Assembly: GCA_018401875.1 (NCBI GenBank)
Contig: JAGYJZ010000008.1
Span: 131,090-163,144 of the forward strand
DNA length: 32,055 nucleotides
Source: Salibacteraceae bacterium
Lineage (GTDB): Bacteria; Bacteroidota; Bacteroidia; Flavobacteriales_G; Salibacteraceae
Direction of reading: 5' to 3'
How positions within the stretch are numbered: the first letter of the stretch is position 1; every line of letters starts with the position of its first letter. A program made the position numbers and the translations under genes. Of the stretch, positions 18,009 to 23,477 are shown in pieces. The notes under the pieces were generated by a model. It was not told where the DNA came from. It saw only the letters and a program-made list of their open reading frames with translations, and did no database searches.

Positions 18009-18097
18009 GACCGTTTTAAGAACTATTGTGATGTAAAGTAAGTGTATTTCAACGGAGTATGCATTCACCGATTAGAAAACGGTCTTATTCACTCCGT
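18009..18097. repeat. Nested inverted repeats in the 240-base spacer
   Basis: The gene-free spacer 17877-18116 holds two overlapping inverted repeats. GACCGTTTT (18009-18017) pairs perfectly with AAAACGGTC (18076-18084). ACGGAGT (18052-18058) pairs with ACTCCGT (18091-18097), enclosing ACCG/CGGT (18067-18070/18080-18083). The two folds share bases and are mutually exclusive. Neither is followed by a T run on the minus strand, so they do not look like a terminator of the LytTR gene. Function unknown; an operator or an RNA switch upstream of the TonB operon is possible. Confidence 0.45.
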
Positions 18098-18116
18098 CAT
18101 CGGAAAAAAGTCCAAT

Positions 18117-18872
18117 CTACTGATAGTGAAAAAGTTGTAAAAAGGCTTCTTTTCTTCTTCTCGAAACAGGAATTCGCTCTCCTTTTTTCATGACAATATA
18201 GCCTCCCTCGCCCTTCACATATTTATCGATGTATTTGAGGTTGATAATGTTGGATCGGTGCACGCGAAAGAAACTGTCTGGGTCGAGCATTTCTTCAAAA
18301 TGTTTGATCGTTTTTGATACCATAATTCTGCGTCCGTCTGTCAGAAAAAACTGCGTGTAGTTGTCTTGACTCTCGCAGTAAATGATTTCATCGAGGTTCA
18401 CAAACTGCAATCCTTCCATACTTGGCAGCGCGATCTTCTCCATGGCCTCGCCTTTTCGCGCCATGTTTTCTTTCAAGGCCGAAATCTGCTCTTTTGATTC
18501 AACCATAGAACCCGGGCGCACCTTTTCGATGGCTGACTTTAGTTCATCGATATTGATCGGTTTCAATAGGTAATCGACTGCCGAAAACTTAAACGCTTTG
18601 AGGGCGTATTCATGGTAAGCGGTGATAAATATGATTTTAAAATCGATCTCATCGCCAAGTGACTCGAGCAAATCAAACCCTGAACCGTTTGGCATCTCAA
18701 TGTCTAAAAACATCAAATCAATGGTGTTTGACTGCACAAACTTTTTGGCTTCACGTGCATTCGCTGCCGTGCCTAGCACATCTACTGAGGCACATTCATC
18801 CTTGAGAAGAAATTCCAAGTTTTTTCTTGCCAATTCTTCATCGTCAACGATTAAGGCTCTAATGTTCTTCAT
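18117..18872 (-). CDS. LytTR-family response regulator
   Basis: A 251-residue two-component response regulator. The receiver domain (1-~120) has the acidic pair D10/D11 in IVDDEE, phospho-acceptor D57 in FLDIEMP, T84 in ITAY and K104 in LLKPIN. The C-terminal LytTR DNA-binding domain (~150-251) shows IIYCESQDNYTQFFL, FFRVHRSNIINLKYI and the terminal IPVSRRRKEAFLQLF. No sensor kinase is adjacent; such regulators in Bacteroidota usually work with a LytS/YehU-type kinase encoded elsewhere. Its ATG overlaps the stop of the upstream small gene by 4 bases. Direct control of the downstream TonB operon is possible but unproven. Confidence 0.93.
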   Translation of the reverse strand: MKNIRALIVDDEELARKNLEFLLKDECASVDVLGTAANAREAKKFVQSNTIDLMFLDIEMPNGSGFDLLESLGDEIDFKIIFITAYHEYALKAFKFSAVDYLLKPINIDELKSAIEKVRPGSMVESKEQISALKENMARKGEAMEKIALPSMEGLQFVNLDEIIYCESQDNYTQFFLTDGRRIMVSKTIKHFEEMLDPDSFFRVHRSNIINLKYIDKYVKGEGGYIVMKKGERIPVSRRRKEAFLQLFHYQ

Positions 18873-19258
18873 AGGTAAGGTGGGTTTATAATGTCACTGT
18901 ATATGACGGCCTTTCGGGCATCAAAATCTTTGAGGTCAAAAGCGGGAACTTCTTCTTCCTCTGCAGATTCAGCCTCCAGTAAAATATCGTTACGCCTTTT
19001 GATGCGCCTGTCTTTTTTCACGAGATCAGTTTTCCGCTTCATCGCTTGAATCGTTTCGCGCGCCTCCCTCTCATTTTCCAAAACTTCTTCTTGATCGATG
19101 GGCTCGAACTTATCTATAAAATCATCCTCATACTTGGGAATAGACTGCGCGGATTCCTCCTTCTTCTTCGCCTTTTGCTTGTTAAAGTTTTGCCACAATC
19201 CGCCAACGAGGCTGAGGGCGATAAAAATTAAATAAAGAATATTTCCAAAATCATCCAT
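18869..19258 (-). CDS. Small membrane-anchored charged protein, unknown function
   Basis: A 129-residue protein I do not recognise. One N-terminal hydrophobic helix (~5-22, ILYLIFIALSLVGGLW) is followed by a cytoplasmic-looking, highly charged region rich in Lys, Glu and Arg with coiled-coil character (~45-95), including an acidic EEEEVPAFD patch. The stop overlaps the LytTR ATG by 4 bases, so the two are coupled. The start is 5 bases after the stop of the upstream small gene. The operon suggests a role tied to the regulator, for example a membrane tether or sensor accessory, but nothing in the sequence proves this. Confidence 0.7.
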   Translation of the reverse strand: MDDFGNILYLIFIALSLVGGLWQNFNKQKAKKKEESAQSIPKYEDDFIDKFEPIDQEEVLENEREARETIQAMKRKTDLVKKDRRIKRRNDILLEAESAEEEEVPAFDLKDFDARKAVIYSDIINPPYL

Positions 19259-19263
19259 AACTT

Positions 19264-19563
19264 TTAATGTTTGTTTCGTTTAAACCATTTCTTAAAGAAG
19301 GGCTCGCGTCTGTTCGTATTGTGTCGCTTGCTCATCTTTTTATACTTTTTCATTTCTTTCTTCGTTTGCTTCGACTGAATATCCATATGACGCTTTTTCG
19401 CTTCGTCTGATTTGGATTGTTCTTCGGCATTTCGATCTTGTTCAACACGTTCTAATTCTTTCAAGCGTTTTCTTGATTGGGCATTGGCTTCACCAACGCT
19501 CATCAACACAACAATGAGGAGGCCTAAAAAGGTTTTAAAATGTAGGTTTGTCATTAATTTCAT
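19264..19563 (-). CDS. Small secreted lysine/arginine-rich protein, unknown function
   Basis: A 99-residue product with a signal peptide (hydrophobic FLGLLIVVLMSVG, cleavage likely after EANA at ~29). The mature part is extremely basic (repeated KK, KR and RR; ends FFKKWFKRNKH) and predicted helical. A second ATG three codons in (19554) is an equally good start. It is the first gene of a three-gene operon ending in the LytTR regulator. No family recognised. The 5' end overlaps the promoter region of the divergent lipoprotein gene. Confidence 0.62.
   Translation of the reverse strand: MKLMTNLHFKTFLGLLIVVLMSVGEANAQSRKRLKELERVEQDRNAEEQSKSDEAKKRHMDIQSKQTKKEMKKYKKMSKRHNTNRREPFFKKWFKRNKH
19543..19550 (+). 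promoter_or_regulatory. -7 promoter box for the Rieske-like lipoprotein
   Basis: TAGGTTTG matches TAnnTTTG exactly and lies 27 bases before the GTG start at 19577. It is located inside the 5' end of the divergent small secreted protein gene. No clear -33 TTG. Confidence 0.45.
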
Positions 19564-19576
19564 CTATAGTACAAAA

Positions 19577-20002
19577 GTGAGGATTAAAACTACCATCATA
19601 ATTATAATATGTGCAGTTTGGTTGAGTAACTGTCGGAAACCAGAAGTTATTCATCAAGTACCGAACGTCAGAGTGAATGAATACATCGTTTTAAGCCTGC
19701 CGCAATATAACAACCTCAATTTTATAAATGGGTGGGTTTATATAAGTGGCGGATACAATGGACTTATTGCGTTTAGAACTACGGAAGATGAGATCAAAGT
19801 CTTTGACCGACAAGCTCCGTATTATGTCAGGGATAAATGCCGTGTTATTGTCGATTCAAATAGCAACGTAAGTTGCATCGACACCTGCTCTGGTTCTGAG
19901 TGGTTGTTGCTCGATGGTCAGATATTGAAGGGGCCCGCATCGCAGCCGCTAAGGGAATATCAGACAACATTTGACGGCACGCACTTGAGCGTTACAAACT
20001 AA
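19577..20002 (+). CDS. Lipoprotein with Rieske-like fold lacking the [2Fe-2S] ligands
   Basis: A 141-residue predicted lipoprotein read from a GTG start. A short hydrophobic stretch leads to the lipobox WLSNC at ~17, so it should be lipidated on that Cys. The body resembles Rieske-type lipoproteins of Flavobacteria: LPQYNNLNFINGWVYISGGY, then IAFRTTEDEIKVFDRQAPY, then SGSEWLLLDGQILKGPASQPLREY. True Rieske proteins carry C-x-H and C-x-x-H. Here the corresponding places hold FDRQAP and CIDTCSGSEW without histidines, so no cluster is expected. I preferred 19577 over the ATG at 19412 because the longer version would lack a signal peptide and lies opposite another gene. A -7 box at 19543 supports this. 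It ends at a shared bidirectional terminator with ahcY. Confidence 0.72.
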   Translation: MRIKTTIIIIICAVWLSNCRKPEVIHQVPNVRVNEYIVLSLPQYNNLNFINGWVYISGGYNGLIAFRTTEDEIKVFDRQAPYYVRDKCRVIVDSNSNVSCIDTCSGSEWLLLDGQILKGPASQPLREYQTTFDGTHLSVTN

Positions 20003-20003
20003 A

Positions 20004-20030
20004 AAAGGGGCGCGAAGCCCCTTTCTTTTT
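20004..20030. terminator. Bidirectional terminator between lipoprotein gene and ahcY
   Basis: An 8-bp stem AAAGGGGC/GCCCCTTT (20004-20011 and 20017-20024) with a 5-base loop is flanked by an A run before and CTTTTTT after. It can therefore stop transcription from the plus-strand lipoprotein gene and, reading the other way, from ahcY. Confidence 0.82.
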
Positions 20031-20047
20031 TATGTGTGATCGTTACA

Positions 20048-21358
20048 TTAATAACGGTACTGCTCTGGCTTGAATGGTCCTTTCACTTCCACTCCAATGT
20101 ATTGGGCTTGCTCTGTAGTAAGCTCATCCAATTCTACACCGATTTTACTCAGGTGAAGCATGGCCACTTTCTCATCGAGGTGCTTTGGCAACACATACAC
20201 TTCATTCTTGTAGTTTGCGTGATTCTTCCACAACTCTATTTGAGCCAATGTTTGGTTGGTAAACGAGTTAGACATCACAAACGAAGGGTGCCCTGTAGCG
20301 CAACCCAAGTTCACCAATCGGCCTTCAGCCAGCAACACTATTTGCTTGCCGCTTGACAAGGTGTATAAATCAACTTGTGGTTTGATCTCGTCTTTGTTAG
20401 CATTCTTGTTTAACCAAGCCACGTCAATTTCATTGTCGAAATGTCCGATGTTGCACACAATGGCTTTATCTTTCATCGACTCGAAATGCTCTCCGCGAAT
20501 GATGTCTTTGTTTCCAGTGGCAGTGACAATAATGTCACCTTCAGAAACTGCATCTTTCATTTTCTTCACTTCAAATCCGTCCATTGCTGCTTGAAGCGCG
20601 CAAATAGGATCGATTTCGGTCACGATTACTCTCGCTCCTGCACCTCGCAATGAAGCGGCTGAACCTTTTCCAACATCACCATAACCCCCAACCACGGCAA
20701 CTTTACCTGCCATCATGATGTCTGTAGCCCTGCGAATAGCATCAACCAACGACTCTTTACAACCGTATTTGTTGTCGAACTTCGACTTGGTAACTGAGTC
20801 ATTCACATTGATCGCTGGCATAACGAGTGTTCCGTTTTTCATGCGCTCATACAATCTGTGAACTCCGGTGGTTGTCTCTTCTGACAAACCTCTAATCTCT
20901 TTGGTCAATTCAGGAAAGCGGTCGAAAACCATATTGGTCAAATCGCCACCATCGTCTAAGATCATGTTTAAGCCTTTGCCTTCTGGAAAAGCGAATAAGG
21001 TTTGCTCAATACACCAATCGAATTCTTCTTCGCTCATGCCTTTCCATGCAAACACAGGAATTCCAGCTTTGGCAATCGCTGCTGCCGCGTGGTCTTGTGT
21101 TGAGAAAATATTGCAGCTCGACCATGTGACGTCCGCGCCCAAATCAACAAGTGTTTCGATGAGCACAGCCGTTTGGATGGTCATGTGCAAGCAGCCTGCG
21201 ATGCGGGCGCCTTTCAACGGTTTTTCTTTGCCGTATTCTTCTCTAAGTGCCATTAGGCCTGGCATTTCTGCCTCTGCCAATGTGATTTCTTTTCTTCCCC
21301 AATCTGCTAAGGAAATGTCTTTTACTTTGTAAGAAAGTCTCTCTGTAACTTCGCTCAT
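20048..21358 (-). CDS. ahcY: S-adenosyl-L-homocysteine hydrolase
   Basis: Adenosylhomocysteinase splits S-adenosylhomocysteine into adenosine and homocysteine, keeping methylation reactions running; it acts as a cytosolic NAD-bound tetramer. The 436-residue product has the expected landmarks: [16 protein letters not shown] and [16 protein letters not shown] in the substrate domain, [17 protein letters not shown] (with the catalytic Lys/Asp region), the Rossmann stretch [26 protein letters not shown], and the C-terminal KPEQYRY signature. I chose the ATG at 21358 (MSEVTERL); a longer frame to 21412 would cross its own -7 box. The leader is only about 15 bases, so no SAM or SAH riboswitch fits. 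Confidence 0.97.
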   Translation of the reverse strand: MSEVTERLSYKVKDISLADWGRKEITLAEAEMPGLMALREEYGKEKPLKGARIAGCLHMTIQTAVLIETLVDLGADVTWSSCNIFSTQDHAAAAIAKAGIPVFAWKGMSEEEFDWCIEQTLFAFPEGKGLNMILDDGGDLTNMVFDRFPELTKEIRGLSEETTTGVHRLYERMKNGTLVMPAINVNDSVTKSKFDNKYGCKESLVDAIRRATDIMMAGKVAVVGGYGDVGKGSAASLRGAGARVIVTEIDPICALQAAMDGFEVKKMKDAVSEGDIIVTATGNKDIIRGEHFESMKDKAIVCNIGHFDNEIDVAWLNKNANKDEIKPQVDLYTLSSGKQIVLLAEGRLVNLGCATGHPSFVMSNSFTNQTLAQIELWKNHANYKNEVYVLPKHLDEKVAMLHLSKIGVELDELTTEQAQYIGVEVKGPFKPEQYRY

Positions 21359-21370
21359 TACTTTTAAAAA

Positions 21371-21399
21371 TTTGGTGCAAAGGTAGCACGCTAGTTTTG
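21371..21399 (+). promoter_or_regulatory. Plus-strand promoter for the PPTase/GGGPS pair
   Basis: TTTG (21371-21374), 17 bases, then TAGTTTTG (21392-21399) fits the Bacteroidota -33/-7 pattern. The -7 box ends one base before the ATG at 21401. Transcription would then begin near 21403-21406, inside the annotated gene, which raises doubt about that start codon. Confidence 0.45.
21378..21385 (-). promoter_or_regulatory. -7 promoter box for ahcY
   Basis: The minus strand reads TACCTTTG, an exact TAnnTTTG match, 19 bases before the ahcY ATG at 21358. A TTG at 21410-21412 is 24 bases upstream, longer than the preferred spacing. It lies back-to-back with a plus-strand box at 21392-21399. Confidence 0.6.
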
Positions 21400-21400
21400 A

Positions 21401-22048
21401 ATGATTAAACAATTGAACAACGGAATACTACATAGGTTCAAAACACCCGAACATGCTGACGTAGTAATTGCTGATATAACGGTAGTTACAAGTGCACTTT
21501 CTGCTGATGAATTAAATTTCTATGAGTCGGGGCACTCGCACGAGCGCTGCCTTCAAATGACCTGTGCCGACATTATTATTTCTGAGGCGTTGGGTCATGC
21601 CATCCGCATTCAAAGAGACGCGAAAGGCGCACCTTACCTCACAAACAGTCCGTTTTTCTTATCGATCAGCCACACCAGCAATTTCATGGCGATGATCATA
21701 AGCGACCGCGGGCGAGTGGCCATTGACATTGAAGTGAAAGGGAGAAACATCGAACGTGTGAAGCACCGATTTACGACCGACACAGAATTGGGTCATTTGA
21801 AACATTTTTTCGCATCTGAAGCCTTACTCGCCAGCTGGAGCGTGAAAGAATGCCTTTTTAAGATCATCAAAAAGAGCGGTGTTCTTTTTACCGATCACCT
21901 TAAAATCGATGGATCGGAAGATGGTGACAAAGTGCTTCGCGTCAACTGCAGTGTGGAACACCCTGCAATGAAAGCCGATTATACGGTCAATTCTTGCATC
22001 TTTGAACCGCTCATTTTGTCATACATAGATGCTACGCCCCATGCATAA
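21401..22048 (+). CDS. 4'-phosphopantetheinyl transferase superfamily protein
   Basis: PPTases move the phosphopantetheine arm of CoA onto a serine of carrier proteins. The ~215-residue length is typical of the Sfp-like type. Hallmarks: [11 protein letters not shown] (~85-95, substrate/CoA contact), magnesium-binding AIDIE with D109 and E111, and the [10 protein letters not shown] helix with K149, E150 and K154. The target carrier (fatty-acid, polyketide or other) is unknown. The start is uncertain: a -7 box abuts the ATG, and a TTG at 21413 is an alternative, giving ~211 residues without loss of any conserved part. It overlaps the following GGGPS gene by 20 bases and is divergent from ahcY. 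Confidence 0.87.
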   Translation: MIKQLNNGILHRFKTPEHADVVIADITVVTSALSADELNFYESGHSHERCLQMTCADIIISEALGHAIRIQRDAKGAPYLTNSPFFLSISHTSNFMAMIISDRGRVAIDIEVKGRNIERVKHRFTTDTELGHLKHFFASEALLASWSVKECLFKIIKKSGVLFTDHLKIDGSEDGDKVLRVNCSVEHPAMKADYTVNSCIFEPLILSYIDATPHA

Positions 22049-22769
22049 CAACGCTTTTTCGCTCAGCAAAACAGATCGAAAACTCGGTATTCTTATCGAC
22101 CCAGATAAGCATACGGAAGACGACTTGACCGATTTTTCTAAAAAAATTCAAGAACTGGACCCCGATTTTATTCTAATTGGTGGCAGTCTTATTTACAAGA
22201 GCAAAATTTCTGCTTCTGCTAAATTGTTGCAAACACTGACCGACAAGCCATTGGTGCTTTTTCCGGGGCATTTCACCCAACTCACAGACTATGTTGACGC
22301 GGTGCTCTTGCTATCATTGATCTCAGGGCGCAATGCTGATCTTTTAATCGGTCAGCATGTGTTGGCAGCGCCAAAACTCAAAAGCATGAATGCTCAAATC
22401 ATTTCAACGGGATACATGCTTATTGATGGCGGCAGGCCAACATCTGTGAGTTACATGAGCAATTCGCAGCCAATACCTGCAGATAAAACTGACATCGCCA
22501 TTTGTACCGCTCAAGCGGGTGAACTGATCGGCATGAAAATGATTTACATGGACGCAGGCAGCGGAGCACTGCAGCCCATTTCACCGCAAATGGTTGCTGA
22601 CGTGGCTAACGCCATAGATATACCGCTCATTGTGGGTGGCGGAATTCGTAAAGTTGAAGCGCTTGACGCCTACTGGAATGCAGGCGCCAACCTCATCGTC
22701 ATCGGAAATGCCCTCGAAGAGCATGACTCGGCATTGCTGCGCGAACTTTCGAGAAAAAAATCGAACTAA
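22029..22769 (+). CDS. Geranylgeranylglyceryl/heptaprenylglyceryl phosphate synthase family
   Basis: A TIM-barrel prenyltransferase of the GGGPS/PcrB family, which joins a polyprenyl diphosphate to glycerol-1-phosphate. This is the first step of archaeal-type ether lipids and is also found in Bacteroidota, where the physiological product is unclear. The 246-residue protein has the metal-binding ILIDPDKH (~21-28), FILIGGSLIYKS, STGYMLIDGGRPTSVSYM (bacterial/archaeal group I-like stretch), YMDAGSGA and the phosphate-gripping IVGGGIR and VIGNALEE. A second ATG at 22041 (MHNNAF) is an alternative start; either overlaps the PPTase end (20 or 8 bases), implying coupling. Confidence 0.9.
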   Translation: MLRPMHNNAFSLSKTDRKLGILIDPDKHTEDDLTDFSKKIQELDPDFILIGGSLIYKSKISASAKLLQTLTDKPLVLFPGHFTQLTDYVDAVLLLSLISGRNADLLIGQHVLAAPKLKSMNAQIISTGYMLIDGGRPTSVSYMSNSQPIPADKTDIAICTAQAGELIGMKMIYMDAGSGALQPISPQMVADVANAIDIPLIVGGGIRKVEALDAYWNAGANLIVIGNALEEHDSALLRELSRKKSN

Positions 22770-22837
22770 ATCGAGGTTATGAACATTGGATTTGAAAACT
22801 AAGCGACTGGATCAATCATTCTAATGTTCTTTTTAGT

Positions 22838-22845
22838 TAATTTTG
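22838..22845 (+). promoter_or_regulatory. -7 promoter box for the ThiE-like gene
   Basis: TAATTTTG matches TAnnTTTG exactly, 21 bases before the ATG at 22866. This gives a leader of about 16 bases. The -33 region has no clear TTG. Confidence 0.5.
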
Positions 22846-22865
22846 TATGAAGTAAATGCTTCGCC

Positions 22866-23477
22866 ATGGAAGTAATCGTTATTACTTCATCTTCTGAAAA
22901 GGAAAAAGAAATCCCTCAAATCATTCGTCTTTTCGAACATGGTTTGATTACCCTGCACCTCAGAAAACCAAAATGGAGCAAAAAAGAGGTGAGCGCTTTC
23001 ATTCATGAAATCCCAGAAGAATACCACAACAAAATCGTGGTTCACGGACATTATGATTTAGCCATTAAATACAAGCTCAAGGGAATACACCTGCACCGCA
23101 GGCACCGCAACAGTAAACTCAAAAACCGATGGAATCGCTTCGTGATGCGATTGAAGCACCCGAGCATGATTGTTACTTCTACCTTCAACAGCATCGAGAG
23201 TTTGAGGGAAAACACACTCAAGCTCGACTACGTTTTCCTGAATTCTGTTTTCACCAGTCACTCTTACTGCAACAAAGACGAAGAAGCAGGTGTAAATCTG
23301 CTAAAATCAATCCTCAACAAAGCGAAAATCCCAGTGTACGCCCTCGGTGGCGTTACGAAAGACCGCATTGAAGTAGTACGAGCGGCAGGATTTAAAGGCG
23401 TTGGATTGTCTTCAGCAGTGTGGAAACACATCGATAAAAATCCACAAGAAGTTTTATTGCTCATTCAAGCGGCTTAA
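22866..23477 (+). CDS. Thiamine phosphate synthase/TenI superfamily protein
   Basis: A 203-residue TIM-barrel protein of the ThiE/TenI group. ThiE joins HMP-PP and thiazole phosphate to make thiamine phosphate; TenI-like members lack that activity. Visible landmarks are LITLHLRKPKW (~27-37), IVVHGHYDLAIKYKLKGIHLHRR (~57-79), STFNSIESL, DYVFLNSVFTSHS and the phosphate-site VYALGGVTKDRI and GVGLSSAV. The canonical ThiE GVHLGQxD is replaced by GIHLHRRH, and the usual Asn-Asp pair by HGHYDLA, so catalytic competence as ThiE is doubtful. It has its own promoter box. The TAA stop shares a TTAA with the convergent TPP-riboswitch-controlled TonB receptor, which keeps a thiamine link plausible. Confidence 0.78.
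   Translation: MEVIVITSSSEKEKEIPQIIRLFEHGLITLHLRKPKWSKKEVSAFIHEIPEEYHNKIVVHGHYDLAIKYKLKGIHLHRRHRNSKLKNRWNRFVMRLKHPSMIVTSTFNSIESLRENTLKLDYVFLNSVFTSHSYCNKDEEAGVNLLKSILNKAKIPVYALGGVTKDRIEVVRAAGFKGVGLSSAVWKHIDKNPQEVLLLIQAA

Noticed and set aside
19412..19576. Upstream extension of the Rieske-like lipoprotein to the ATG at 19412
   Set aside because: It would bury the signal peptide and lipobox internally, lies opposite the small secreted protein gene and precedes the -7 box at 19543-19550.
21359..21412. SAM or SAH riboswitch upstream of ahcY
   Set aside because: The mapped -7 box leaves a leader of only about 15 bases, far too short for either aptamer, and no aptamer motif is visible.
22781..22834. 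GAACATT/AATGTTC inverted repeat followed by TTTTT as a terminator of the GGGPS gene
   Set aside because: The stem is only 7 AT-rich bp with a 35-base loop, too weak for an intrinsic terminator. The T run more likely belongs to the AT-rich promoter region of the ThiE-like gene.
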